Shown one piece after another: positions 35,641-44,720 of a stretch of 50,487 nt of DNA; positions within the stretch are counted from its first letter, which is position 1; every line of letters starts with the position of its first letter. This DNA comes from an uncultured bacterium (GTDB taxonomy: Bacteria > Planctomycetota > Phycisphaerae > Phycisphaerales > SM1A02), in NCBI GenBank assembly GCA_903898755.1, contig CAIUGT010000012.1, positions 1 through 50,487 of the forward strand. The letters are read 5' to 3'. The notes under the pieces are model-generated. The model saw only the letters and a program-made list of their open reading frames with translations. It was not told the DNA's origin and searched no databases. The position numbers and the translations under genes are program-made.

Positions 35641-36681
35641 ATGAAATTGCTGAACTCAATGATTGGCAAAAATTCTCCGCTTGATCGAATGCGCAAACGC
35701 AATCGCCCCGCGGTTCGTAGCCGTTCTAGCTTGCCCAAAACAGCCGCAGCAGCTTTGACCAGTGCGGAGGAAGAGCTCATGCGCGAAATCATGATCGAAC
35801 CAATGGACTACATGGACTCGCCCGAATTTCGCAAGAGTGGCGCAGAAAAAAATATTTATGAAAAGCCGGTCGCCATTCGCTTCGCCGATGTGAGCTGGTA
35901 TCGACCACTCATGGCCAACAGTACGGGTGGAAAACAAGTGGAACGCAAAGCTAAGAAAACGGATTCCGTTCTTCTGACTGGCGCGCAAGAGCGCGTAATT
36001 TTTCTGCAATACAACTACGCGCGATTTCGTGTTCGTCAATTGCAAGATGCTCTGAATCACCAACCGCCTTCAACAGAGCAAGCACGCGAAATTTTACATT
36101 GGCACAAAATGGCCAAGGGCTTCCGCTCGCAGATTGCAGAAATTAATTTGGCGCTTGTTCTTGCCATGGCCAAGCGAGTTCCACTTGGGGAAAGCGATTT
36201 TGGCGACTTGATTGGCGAAGGAAACATGGCTCTTATGCGAGCCGTGGATAAATTTGATTGCGGCCGTGGCTTTAAGTTCAGCACCTATGGCTGCCGCGCA
36301 ATTTTGAAAGCTTTCAGCCGATTTGGCATTAAATTGCAGAAGTATCGACAACGCTTTCCGAGCGAGTTTGATCCACAATTTGAGAAATCCAATCACTTGG
36401 AAGTCGTGCGAGCAGAGCATGAAAAAGATTCAGCCGCGGAAGTGCGCTACATGATCACCCGCAACAGCGCAGAGTTGACCGACATTGAACAAAAAGTAAT
36501 TTTGCATCGTTTTGGATTGGATGGTGTCGCACCACAAGTCCAACTGACCTTAGAACAAGTAGGGCAAATGATTGGCGTGACCAAGGAACGAGTGCGACAA
36601 ATTCAAAACAAAGCATTGGAAAAACTCAAGGACGCGCTCATTACCTTGCGCGGCGAAATGCCCACGACCACGTCGAACTAA
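35641..36681 (+). CDS. Sigma-70-family RNA polymerase sigma factor with atypical region 2.3/2.4
   Basis: A 346-residue sigma factor of groups 2-4 size. Residues ~165-230 are region 2: INLALVLAMAKRV, DFGDLIGEGNMALMRAVDKF, then GRGFKFSTYGCRAILKAFSR. Region 4 (~275-335) includes LTDIEQKVILHRFGLDG and the helix-turn-helix ending TKERVRQIQNKALEKLKDAL, close to primary-type sigma factors. The two tryptophans that melt promoters in E. coli RpoD (in STYATWW) are replaced by Arg219-Ala220. The first ~110 residues are basic and unrecognised, with no clear region 1.1 or 1.2. No anti-sigma gene is adjacent. Confidence 0.88.
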   Translation: MKLLNSMIGKNSPLDRMRKRNRPAVRSRSSLPKTAAAALTSAEEELMREIMIEPMDYMDSPEFRKSGAEKNIYEKPVAIRFADVSWYRPLMANSTGGKQVERKAKKTDSVLLTGAQERVIFLQYNYARFRVRQLQDALNHQPPSTEQAREILHWHKMAKGFRSQIAEINLALVLAMAKRVPLGESDFGDLIGEGNMALMRAVDKFDCGRGFKFSTYGCRAILKAFSRFGIKLQKYRQRFPSEFDPQFEKSNHLEVVRAEHEKDSAAEVRYMITRNSAELTDIEQKVILHRFGLDGVAPQVQLTLEQVGQMIGVTKERVRQIQNKALEKLKDALITLRGEMPTTTSN

Positions 36682-36708
36682 TTTTCAACACTTGATTTTT
36701 CAAAGCGT

Positions 36709-36744
36709 ATTTTGAATTTGTATTTCATAAATAAAATTCAAAAT
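36709..36744. terminator. Possible bidirectional terminator between convergent genes
   Basis: An 11-base AT-rich inverted repeat, ATTTTGAATTT (36709-36719) and AAATTCAAAAT (36734-36744), has a 14-base loop. It sits in the 93-base gap between the sigma gene and the MFS gene, which end towards each other. The stem is weak in GC and the T-runs lie within the arms. Confidence 0.4.
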
Positions 36745-36774
36745 TTAGGCGGGTGAAGTGAAACAACAACCCAA

Positions 36775-37992
36775 TTACATTTTTGCGCGTTCGCGTAAAG
36801 CGAGCCACGTAATCACGGTCACCACCGCATGCAATAAGGCAAAGCCGCACACCAATCCTGTTTGAACGCTGTACTGCTCCGCATCAATCATGGCGCTTGT
36901 AGCAATGGCAACAACAATACCTGTGAAATATCCAATATCGCCTGCCGCACGAAATGCTGCCAAGCCAGACATGCCGCGATTTGTTGTCAACACCAAGGCA
37001 AGTGAAGCGGGCAGCAGTGGCGCGGCCGCCACACCAAGAATCAACAATGCCAACGCTAGAACAAGCGTATTTGAGCCAAGAAATGGCACTATTCCAAGTG
37101 CGATCGCGTAGACAATCGCCACCACAGAGCGGGTTTGTAGCGCGCCAAAGCGATCGGCGAACCAACCTGCGGGAGCGGCCCCGATAGCCATCAACAACAG
37201 CGGCAATCCCACCAACATTCCCCGTTGTTCAGGCGTGTAACCCAAACCGCTCAACAGAAAACTGGCGAACACCGCCGTCAGAATTGCGCCTGTGGCACGA
37301 TCCGTAGCTGCCATGAATAAAATTGGCCAGATTTTTCCGGGCTTCACTTGCAACTCTTGCTCATTGATCGCTGTTTGAAGTGAGTAACTTTGTGCAAGCG
37401 CAACCATGCGCACCAACGTTGCGCGAAATGCGATCGCAAAAAATCCAGTGGCGATGCACGAAATGGAGCCCACGATCAATGTGGCCGCGGCGCTTCCCGC
37501 AATTTTGGTTAGAAATCCACCAAGGACTGCGCCTATGCCTAAGCCCGCCACCAAAACAGTTGCGCCCAACCCAAGCTTCCACGCACGATGTTGTTGGTCA
37601 CTTCGACCGAGCATTTGAAACAGCGCTGCGAATGTCGCCACATCCACCGCGCCTTCAATTGTGCGCAAAACCAATGTTCCAGCGAATCCAATTGGTAGCC
37701 ACATGATCGCCAATAAAATGCCGTCCACAATCGCGGTGGAACTCACCACGGCCCACCCCGACATGCGCCGACGCAGCAATTTCACCAACGGAATAGCCAG
37801 CAGCGCGCCCAGTAAATTCACAGCTAAAAATAATTGCGCCTGCGCAGCGGACACACCGTAACGATCAGCGAAAAGATCCTTTAAAACCGGCACAACAAGC
37901 GCGTCTGGCAAAGCCGAAAGAAAGATGAGAAGAATGACAATGCGCACGGTTGATTTTGGTTGGCTCAAGCCTAGCAACCCTTGACTGGTCAC
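36775..37992 (-). CDS. Major facilitator superfamily transporter
   Basis: Secondary transporter of about 405 residues with about 12 hydrophobic segments. The first helix region has LIFLSALPDALVVPVLKDLF. The loop after the second helix carries KLLRRRMSG, and the second half has PAGWFADRFGALQTR, matching the MFS loop 2-3 / 8-9 pattern. The substrate cannot be told. GTG 37992 is preferred because GGGAG lies just upstream; the frame is open to 38109 across the divergent gene start. The two starts (37992 and 38005) are back to back, so the promoters of these divergent genes must overlap or lie within the opposite genes. Confidence 0.85.
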   Translation of the reverse strand: MTSQGLLGLSQPKSTVRIVILLIFLSALPDALVVPVLKDLFADRYGVSAAQAQLFLAVNLLGALLAIPLVKLLRRRMSGWAVVSSTAIVDGILLAIMWLPIGFAGTLVLRTIEGAVDVATFAALFQMLGRSDQQHRAWKLGLGATVLVAGLGIGAVLGGFLTKIAGSAAATLIVGSISCIATGFFAIAFRATLVRMVALAQSYSLQTAINEQELQVKPGKIWPILFMAATDRATGAILTAVFASFLLSGLGYTPEQRGMLVGLPLLLMAIGAAPAGWFADRFGALQTRSVVAIVYAIALGIVPFLGSNTLVLALALLILGVAAAPLLPASLALVLTTNRGMSGLAAFRAAGDIGYFTGIVVAIATSAMIDAEQYSVQTGLVCGFALLHAVVTVITWLALRERAKM

Positions 37993-38004
37993 TACACTCC
38001 CACC

Positions 38005-38700
38005 ATGAATAAAGTCTTTGAGACTCCAGCGTTGGCTTTGGCGAATCTGACACGCGACGGAATGAAAATTGCGGTTGGCGGCTTTGGCCTGTGCGGCATA
38101 CCTGAGCAACTCATTCTTGCATTACGCGACAGCGGCGCCAAAGAATTAACATGTATCAGCAACAATGCGGGCATTGATGATTGGGGTCTTGGCTTGCTGT
38201 TAAAGACGCGCCAAGTGCGCCGCATGGTGTCAAGTTATGTTGGCGAGAACGCAGAATTTGAGCGCCAATACATGAGCGGCGAACTTGAACTTGAATTTTG
38301 TCCGCAAGGAACTTTGGCCGAGCGCATGCGTGCTGGCGGAGCTGGCATTCCAGGTTTCTACACAAAGACAGGCGTGGGAACAGTTGTGGCCGATGGCAAG
38401 CCAACCGAACTTTTTGACGGTGAGTTGTTTGTGCTTGAGCGGGGCATTCGCGCCGACCTGTCGCTGGTCAAAGCATGGAAAGCGGATCCCAGCGGCAACT
38501 TGGTGTACCGAAAAACCGCGAGAAATTTCAATCCAATGGTGGCGTCTTGCGGAAAAGTCACCGTGGCCGAGGTGGAAGAAATGGTGGAACTTGGCGCACT
38601 CGACCCTGATGGCATTCACACTCCCGGTATTTTTGTGGATCGAATCGTGGTCACCCAATCTCAAAAGCGCATCGAGCAGCGAACAGTCAGACCGAGCTAA
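38005..38700 (+). CDS. scoA: 3-oxoacid CoA-transferase subunit A (succinyl-CoA:3-ketoacid type)
   Basis: Half of a ketone-body or 3-oxoacid CoA-transferase. The 231 residues show the subunit A pattern: DGMKIAVGGFGLCGIPEQLI, TCISNNAGIDDWGLGLLL, the GELELEFCPQGTLAERMRAG motif, GIPGFYTKTGVGT and ADPSGNLVYRKTARNFNP. The subunit is complete. The catalytic glutamate of this family sits in subunit B, whose gene normally follows at once; here a secreted-protein gene follows, and no scoB is in the window. ATG 38005 has no ribosome-binding site. Confidence 0.92.
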   Translation: MNKVFETPALALANLTRDGMKIAVGGFGLCGIPEQLILALRDSGAKELTCISNNAGIDDWGLGLLLKTRQVRRMVSSYVGENAEFERQYMSGELELEFCPQGTLAERMRAGGAGIPGFYTKTGVGTVVADGKPTELFDGELFVLERGIRADLSLVKAWKADPSGNLVYRKTARNFNPMVASCGKVTVAEVEEMVELGALDPDGIHTPGIFVDRIVVTQSQKRIEQRTVRPS

Positions 38701-38864
38701 GCGAAATTCCTATTGCGCATACATTATGGGCGCAGCCAAATTGCCCACTCAAAGATTTTGTTCAAAAAATTGAAATTTGCCCGAATGAAACTACCCGCTG
38801 TTCCGTTCTCGATCACTCATCAAACTATTGCTCGAACCCATTCACCTTTCCGATGGAGATCCGT

Positions 38865-40169
38865 ATGAAATTTCTGCGTCCTGCCGTTCTTACCCTCTCG
38901 CTCTTCATTCTTGCGCCTTTGGCCTCCGCACAGTTCGGCGGCAAGGCTGGGTTCAGCGAGGCATTCAAGCCAGATTTGCTTCCTCGCGACATGACCATGA
39001 TTGTTGAGACTTTGAAACTTGAAGAGTGGCAGCGACCCATTGTGCAAAGTCTGCTGGAGGATTACAAAGATTCCTTTAAAACTGGAACGGACGCCATTCG
39101 TGAAAAAATGATCAACTCCGCCAAGAAACAAAAAAATGGCGCAGCAAAAGACATGCGTAGCTTGCTTGCCCCCATTGAGGAATGGATGCCAGAGAAAGAG
39201 CGGCTCTTTGAGGATTTGATGAGCAGCATCAAGAATCAACTTTCTCCAACACAACAAGAACGATGGCCCAAATTTGAACGTGCGGTTCGACGCACACGAT
39301 CTCTTGATGATTCCGATTTGTCTGGTGAAGGCGTGGATTTAATTTCAATTTTGAATCAAATGCAACTCAAGCAAGATGTTCTTGATGCGGCCGCTCCCGC
39401 AATGGAACAATATGAACTTGCTCTTGACGCGGCGCTCAAAACGAGAGACGCACGAATTACCGCGCTACTTCCTAAATTCACGGCCGCCATGGAAACCATG
39501 GACATGCAAGCCGGAAGTGAATTGCAAGGTCAAATTATGAGTGAGCGCGTTTTGGTTCGCAACATCCAAGACGACTCCATTGAAAAAATCACGTTGCTAT
39601 TACCAGCGCCTTTCGCGCAAGACTTCAGAACACGCGCGCTTTCACAGGGCTATCGCGAAGTTTTTCAACCAGATCCACTTTCAAGTTTCTTTGCGGCCGT
39701 TCTGAATCTGAATGATCTCACGGCCGAGCAGAAATCTGGCATTCAATCCGCGCAGACGGCGTGGGACGAAAGTTTTAACACGCTGCAAACACGAATGCTG
39801 GACACGACACGGGCTGATGAACCAACAAAATCCAAGCGCAAAATGCTTGCAAACGCTGCAAAAAAGGCAGCGAAAGATGGATCAAGCGCGCCTGAAGTTC
39901 CACCTGATTTGTTGATTCCATTGCGCAACGAAAAAAATAAATTAGTTCAAGAAACCAGAGAGAGCGTTTTGAAATTGCTTTCACCAGACCAAACCGAGCG
40001 CCTCTCTGCAGGCATTCCTGGACTGCGACCGCCACCACCAAACACAACAACTCCCAACATGTATGAAAATATTGGCAAGCCGAACAATCCCGAAGGTGGA
40101 AAGAAAACTCCTCCTGGAGCTGCCGCTGGAGATCAGGCCGCGCCAAAGACCCCAGGGACCGTGGAATAA
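38865..40169 (+). CDS. Secreted helical protein of unknown function, upstream of the T2S-like cluster
   Basis: Not recognised. The product (434 residues) has a clear Sec signal: MKFLRPAV then a hydrophobic core and LASA before QFGG. The mature part is mostly charged helix with repeated short segments such as LSPTQQERW, LTAEQKSGI and LSPDQTERL, reminiscent of LTxxQ-type (Spy-like) helical periplasmic proteins. The last ~55 residues are Pro/Gly/Asn-rich. GGAG precedes ATG 38865. It ends 12 bases before gspE and may be its first co-transcribed gene. Confidence 0.72.
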   Translation: MKFLRPAVLTLSLFILAPLASAQFGGKAGFSEAFKPDLLPRDMTMIVETLKLEEWQRPIVQSLLEDYKDSFKTGTDAIREKMINSAKKQKNGAAKDMRSLLAPIEEWMPEKERLFEDLMSSIKNQLSPTQQERWPKFERAVRRTRSLDDSDLSGEGVDLISILNQMQLKQDVLDAAAPAMEQYELALDAALKTRDARITALLPKFTAAMETMDMQAGSELQGQIMSERVLVRNIQDDSIEKITLLLPAPFAQDFRTRALSQGYREVFQPDPLSSFFAAVLNLNDLTAEQKSGIQSAQTAWDESFNTLQTRMLDTTRADEPTKSKRKMLANAAKKAAKDGSSAPEVPPDLLIPLRNEKNKLVQETRESVLKLLSPDQTERLSAGIPGLRPPPPNTTTPNMYENIGKPNNPEGGKKTPPGAAAGDQAAPKTPGTVE

Positions 40170-40181
40170 TCCACGCAAACA

Positions 40182-41816
40182 GTGTCGAACCATGTTCCCA
40201 GTACTGGTACGCATGAGCGAGTTGCCTCCGTTGCAGCCTTGCTTCGCTCCGCGGCGGCGACCACGCCGCAAGAGCGCTGTATTGCAGCTGGATTCACTTG
40301 GCTGGAGAAGCCAATCCCTTCCGATGCTGACGCCGTTCGATTGATTCCATCTGAAGTCGCCGTACGACTGAGCGTCATTCCACTTTCAATCTCATCGGGC
40401 CGCTTGCGCGCGGCCATGATGGATCCGTTTGATCTGCATGCCGTTGATGAAGCGGCGACCATTGCAAACATGCCTCTGGAACGTGTCGGCGTTGCGCCTG
40501 AAGCTTTTGGTGAGCTTATGCGTCAGTCATATGGTGTCACCGCGGCGCGCATGGCGGAAAGTCTTGCTGGCAACACTGGAAACAAGGATGAGGTCGAACA
40601 AAATCTAGACGCCATTCAAACCGACGATGTGCACCGCATGGCGGAGCAACCCACGTTGGTGAACTTGGTCAATCTTCTGATTCTTGAGGCCATTCAAAAG
40701 CGAACCAGCGATATTCACATTGAGCCATTTGAAGGCGAATTGAAGGTGAAATACCGCATTGACGGCGTCCTGATTGAACAACAAAGTCCGCCAAAACATT
40801 TGCAGCCCGCCATCATGGGTCGCATCAAAATTATGTCCATGATGAACATCGCGGAGAGATATCTTCCGCAAGACGGGCACATCACTTTGCGATTTGAAGG
40901 ACGCAAGGTCGACCTGCGCGTTTCCACCGTGCCAACCATTTATGGCGAGAGCGTGGTCATGCGTATTTTGGACAAGTCATCGCTGCCATTGGATCTGAAA
41001 AGTTTGGGCATGCATGAGCAGCAAGTTTCAATGATGGACAAGTTGATCGCCAAGCCACACGGATTGGTGTTGGTGACTGGTCCAACTGGTAGTGGAAAAA
41101 CCACAACGCTGTATGCGGCGCTGAGCAAACTGTACGACCCCCGCAAGAAAATCTTGACGATTGAAGACCCTGTTGAATATGAACTCGCGGGCATCAATCA
41201 AATTCCGGTGAACCCGAAACGTGGACTGACCTTTGCAAGTGGTTTACGCAGCATTTTGCGCCAAGACCCCGACGTGATTCTGGTGGGCGAAATCCGCGAC
41301 GCGGAAACCGTTGACATTGCGATTCGAAGCGCGCTCACGGGCCATTTAATTCTGAGCACGCTTCACACCAACGACGCGCTTTCTAGCGTTGGTCGCATTG
41401 TGGACATGGGTGCGGAATCGTATTTGCTTGCCAGTGTTTTAGAGGGCGTGCTTGCGCAGCGTCTTGGTCGCAGAATTTGCAAGGTTTGTGCGCAGAAAGT
41501 TCCAATGTCGGAGAATGATCGCGTTCGCATACCACCGGCGGTTCTTGAACGCTTTCAAGACCAAGTCACCGTGGGCGCCGGTTGTGAGGCCTGCTCCGGA
41601 AGTGGATTTCGTGGACGACTTGGATTCTTTGAACTAGTTCGCATGAATCCCGCACTTCGCGCTGCGATCTCTGAAAGTCACTCGGTCATGGAGTTGCATC
41701 GTTTAGTCGATGCTGGTTTTATCTCCATGCGTGACGACGGCCTGAACAAAGCCATCGCCGGTGAAACAACCATTGCGGAAGTCATGCGCGCAACCCAGGA
41801 AGTGGACGGAAGCTAA
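40182..41816 (+). CDS. gspE: Type II secretion ATPase GspE (GspE/PilB family)
   Basis: Cytoplasmic hexameric motor that drives pseudopilus assembly. The 544 residues hold a GspE-N/MshEN-like domain (~10-120). The catalytic part has Walker A GPTGSGKT (300-307), the Asp box ILTIEDPVEY (324-333), Walker B VILVGEIRDAE (365-375) and the His box LSTLHTND. A four-cysteine zinc site is present (Cys433, 436, 468, 471), typical of GspE/PilB. The frame starts with GTG 40182 without a visible ribosome-binding site. gspF follows after two bases. Confidence 0.96.
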   Translation: MSNHVPSTGTHERVASVAALLRSAAATTPQERCIAAGFTWLEKPIPSDADAVRLIPSEVAVRLSVIPLSISSGRLRAAMMDPFDLHAVDEAATIANMPLERVGVAPEAFGELMRQSYGVTAARMAESLAGNTGNKDEVEQNLDAIQTDDVHRMAEQPTLVNLVNLLILEAIQKRTSDIHIEPFEGELKVKYRIDGVLIEQQSPPKHLQPAIMGRIKIMSMMNIAERYLPQDGHITLRFEGRKVDLRVSTVPTIYGESVVMRILDKSSLPLDLKSLGMHEQQVSMMDKLIAKPHGLVLVTGPTGSGKTTTLYAALSKLYDPRKKILTIEDPVEYELAGINQIPVNPKRGLTFASGLRSILRQDPDVILVGEIRDAETVDIAIRSALTGHLILSTLHTNDALSSVGRIVDMGAESYLLASVLEGVLAQRLGRRICKVCAQKVPMSENDRVRIPPAVLERFQDQVTVGAGCEACSGSGFRGRLGFFELVRMNPALRAAISESHSVMELHRLVDAGFISMRDDGLNKAIAGETTIAEVMRATQEVDGS

Positions 41817-41818
41817 GC

Positions 41819-43114
41819 ATGGCCTCATGGCGATATGACGGACTTGATCGCAGCGGCGCTGAAGCAAGCGGAGTTGTTGTGGCATCGGATCGTGCATCAG
41901 CGTTGCGCTTGGTGCAAAGCCGCGGCCTGACGCCGTTGAAGATTGAATCGGACGATGCCCCCACTGTAATGGCGCGCCCAGTGGCAATGAAGTCTGCCAA
42001 GGCACAAGAGTCATCCATGGGTTCCACCCAAATCACTTTGCCAAGTTGGATGACTTTGGGTCCGCGCCGCCCCACGCTGTCGCGAACTGATATGTCAAAC
42101 TTGATTCGCGAACTCGCCACCGCAATCGAAGCCGGCTTGCCATTAATGCAAGCGCTTAAAATTGTGCGCAAACAAGCGCCAGGCAAATCACAGCCCGTCA
42201 TTCTGGACGCGCTCATTGCAAAAGTAGAGGCTGGCCAACCGCTGTATGAAGCCATGAAAGCGTTCGGCGCTCCGTTTGACGACATGGTCATTGGCATGGC
42301 GCGCGCCGCCGACGCCAGTGGGCGCATGTCAGAAGTGCTGCATCAACTGGCTGATTTGCTGGATCGCGCCGTCGAATTAAAAAGAGAATTAATCGGCGCC
42401 ACCGTGTACCCAATGATTGTGGCAGGACTTATTTTGGCCAGCGTGACATTGTTGGTCACCGTTATTTTGCCGCAACTCATGATTCCTCTGGCGGCTCAGC
42501 CTGGAATGATCCTGCCGCTTCCAACACGAATTCTGCTTGGTTTCGCCTGGTTTATGTCGAATTTCTGGTGGCTGCTTTTTATCATTGTCGTTGGCGCCAT
42601 CACAGGCGTGAAGCGCTGGCTTCAAGACGCCGAGCACAGACGCATGAAGGACTATGCCCTACTGCGAACACCGCTGCTGGGAAAATTACTTCGCGATGTG
42701 GCCGTGGCGCGCTTCACACGAACGTTGGGCACGCTTGTAAGCGCTGGCTTACCCATTTTACAATCGCTGCGAATTACCAAAGACACGCTTGGTAACGCCG
42801 TCCTTATGAATGCCATTGAAGAAGTGGAAGAGAAAGTCACCACGGGTCAATCGTTGGCGGAACCGTTGGAACGTTGCGGATTTTTTCCTCCATTGCTGAT
42901 TCAAATTGTGAATATTGGCGAGAAATCCGGACGCCTTGAAAGCATGTTGCTTCACGCCGCCACCGCCTTCGACAGGCAAGTGAACTCCAGTATTAAAATT
43001 TTCACCAAAGCCCTGCCCCCAATTCTTTTGGTTTTCATGGCGATTATCGCGGGCTTTGTGCTTGCTGGAATTCTCATGCCACTTTTGCAGTTGCAATCCT
43101 CATTGGGCGGCTGA
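41819..43114 (+). CDS. gspF: Type II secretion inner-membrane protein GspF
   Basis: Polytopic platform protein of the secretion system. The 431 residues start with the family leader MASWRYDGLDRSGAEASGVV. Two T2SSF repeats follow: the first with RELATAIEAGLPLMQALKIV and GQPLYEAMKAF, the second with FTRTLGTLVSAGLPILQSLR, TTGQSLAEPLE and NIGEKSGRLESML. Membrane helices lie near ~200-220, ~245-262 and ~400-422. It lies between gspE and gspG, the conserved order. Confidence 0.95.
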   Translation: MASWRYDGLDRSGAEASGVVVASDRASALRLVQSRGLTPLKIESDDAPTVMARPVAMKSAKAQESSMGSTQITLPSWMTLGPRRPTLSRTDMSNLIRELATAIEAGLPLMQALKIVRKQAPGKSQPVILDALIAKVEAGQPLYEAMKAFGAPFDDMVIGMARAADASGRMSEVLHQLADLLDRAVELKRELIGATVYPMIVAGLILASVTLLVTVILPQLMIPLAAQPGMILPLPTRILLGFAWFMSNFWWLLFIIVVGAITGVKRWLQDAEHRRMKDYALLRTPLLGKLLRDVAVARFTRTLGTLVSAGLPILQSLRITKDTLGNAVLMNAIEEVEEKVTTGQSLAEPLERCGFFPPLLIQIVNIGEKSGRLESMLLHAATAFDRQVNSSIKIFTKALPPILLVFMAIIAGFVLAGILMPLLQLQSSLGG

Positions 43115-43250
43115 ATTCCTTTTCACGGCGGCTACGCTATGGGACCGTATTTCAAAAAATACATATAGTTTCACAAATAATCGCAGTAAATGAATTCCGT
43201 AGTCGTTTGACACATCGCCCTCGCAACTTGAAAAACTGAAAGAGACCTTT
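43115..43250 (+). other. 136-base gap upstream of gspG
   Basis: This is the largest gap in the T2S-like run. It has a small hairpin GTATTT/AAATAC (43147-43162) and a consensus -35-like TTGACA (43207-43212) without a good -10 at the right distance. It may hold an internal promoter that raises expression of the major pseudopilin. Confidence 0.35.
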
Positions 43251-43682
43251 ATGAAATTAGATCGTTCCAATCGCTCTCGTCGCCATGCCAGAAGAGGCTT
43301 TACCCTGCTTGAAATCATTATTGCCGTCACCATTGTGGCCCTTTTATCGATGCTGATTGTTCCCAATGTCATGGGCTTGCTCGGCAACGCCAAACAGAAC
43401 AAGGCAAAGGCCGACGTGAACACCTTGTCGCAACAAGTGCGCATGTACATGGTGCAAAATGGAATGGACCGAGTGGGCGACGACTTTGAGCTTTCCAAAT
43501 TATGTGAAGGCGACGACGCCCTGATTAGCAATGTGAGTCAACTGACTGATCCTTGGAAGCACCAATATGTATTGGTGTATCCGCCAACATACAACAAAGA
43601 TTTTGATGTCGTGAGTTATGGCGCCGATGGCCAACCTGGTGGCGACGGTCCGAACAAAGACATCATCAACGGAGCGCCGTAA
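43251..43682 (+). CDS. gspG: Major pseudopilin GspG
   Basis: Main subunit of the T2S pseudopilus. The class III signal is RRGFTLLEIIIAV (cleaved after Gly16, Glu at +5), after a 16-residue basic leader, followed by the hydrophobic helix. The C-terminal domain carries LTDPWKHQYVLVYP and VVSYGADGQPGGDGPNKDI, the calcium-binding GspG signature that separates it from type IV pilins. The 143-residue length is standard. Contact with gspH is tight. Confidence 0.96.
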   Translation: MKLDRSNRSRRHARRGFTLLEIIIAVTIVALLSMLIVPNVMGLLGNAKQNKAKADVNTLSQQVRMYMVQNGMDRVGDDFELSKLCEGDDALISNVSQLTDPWKHQYVLVYPPTYNKDFDVVSYGADGQPGGDGPNKDIINGAP

Positions 43683-43701
43683 AACGGCGTGGCGTGAAGT
43701 A

Positions 43702-44256
43702 ATGCGCCGCGGCTTCACCCTGCTCGAATTGATTGTGGTCGTCTCCATTTTGGCGGTCGTGTCATCGGTTGTCATTCCACGCTTGCGCGGTCTTTCCAAA
43801 GGCAAGGCCGATGTCGCAGTGGAGCGCCTCTCCGAATTGCTCAGTTTGTTTGCGTGGCGCGACAATGCGGGCTCACAGCAATGCGCTATCTATATGAATC
43901 CAGATTCAAGTGCGATTGAACTTTGGACGCTTGAACCAATTCCAAATCGTCCGACAGATCCAGCGGAATGGATGCCCGACCGATTTGTGCAGCCTGTCCG
44001 AATACCCGAAGGTGTTCAGTTGGAAGTGATGGCCGATGGAATGCGCCTCGATGGAAGTGAATGGCGAATTGTGGGATCACCATCCGGCAATCGGGCCCTC
44101 ATTGAGATGCGCGTGAGCGCCGAAGGATTTGATTCGCTCCTGTTGTTGAACCCGAGCGCGGCTATGCCCACTCGTGTTGATAATGGAAAAATTGTGGAAG
44201 ATCAAAGGGAGACGCGTGATTTAGACGCGCGCGGAATGAGTCGTGAACCATGGTGA
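43702..44256 (+). CDS. gspH: Minor pseudopilin GspH-like
   Basis: Pseudopilin with signal MRRGFTLLELIVVVSIL, Glu at +5, and a soluble domain of about 150 residues (184 in total). The position after gspG and before a GspI-like gene supports GspH. The soluble domain is too divergent to confirm by eye. ATG 43702 places the signal at the extreme N-terminus; the earlier in-frame start at 43618 overlaps gspG and would put 28 extra residues ahead. Its stop overlaps the next start. Confidence 0.82.
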   Translation: MRRGFTLLELIVVVSILAVVSSVVIPRLRGLSKGKADVAVERLSELLSLFAWRDNAGSQQCAIYMNPDSSAIELWTLEPIPNRPTDPAEWMPDRFVQPVRIPEGVQLEVMADGMRLDGSEWRIVGSPSGNRALIEMRVSAEGFDSLLLLNPSAAMPTRVDNGKIVEDQRETRDLDARGMSREPW

Positions 44257-44720
44257 TGCGTCCACGACGTAATGTGCGCCGTGGCTTTGCGCTGATTGAC
44301 GCAATTCTTGGCGGTTTGTTGCTTGCATTTGGCCTTGCCGCGGTGGTGACGTTGTCTCAACGCAGCCTTGTCATGTTGCAACGCGGCGAACGCGAGGCGC
44401 AGGCCTCCGCGTTGCTGGATGAATTGCTTGGTCAAGTTGTGGCGGAAGGTCCAGTTGATTTTTCACGTCGTCGACCAGTGGCTGGAAAATTCGATGCCCC
44501 TTGGAGCGAATGGAGTTTTGCGATTGACTTGTCCTCCAATGGCGAAGGTGATGCGTGGGATGTTGTGGCGAGAGTGCAAGACATCAACGGAGTGGAACAT
44601 CGTTGCGCCACCAAGGTGGCGGCGCGAAATGCCAATGATGTGCCAGAGCGCAAGCCTGAAGAACCCATCGATCGTAAAGATCGCTTTGAAAAAAAACATG
44701 AGGCCATGAAAAATGGCTAA
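44250..44720 (+). CDS. gspI: Minor pseudopilin GspI-like
   Basis: A 156-residue pseudopilin with N-terminus RRGFALIDAILGGLLLAFG. It keeps the Gly cleavage site and Phe at +1, but has Asp in place of Glu at +5. The soluble part is short (~120 residues) with a charged, probably disordered end (ERKPEEPIDRKDRFEKKHEA). Position fourth in the pseudopilin run fits GspI. Three in-frame starts (44250, 44253 GTG, 44256) are possible. It overlaps its neighbours on both sides. Confidence 0.75.
   Translation: MVMRPRRNVRRGFALIDAILGGLLLAFGLAAVVTLSQRSLVMLQRGEREAQASALLDELLGQVVAEGPVDFSRRRPVAGKFDAPWSEWSFAIDLSSNGEGDAWDVVARVQDINGVEHRCATKVAARNANDVPERKPEEPIDRKDRFEKKHEAMKNG

Noticed and set aside
40150-40200. Possible frameshift joining the secreted protein and gspE
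   Set aside because: The secreted protein has its own stop and gspE a separate GTG start with a complete N-terminal domain.
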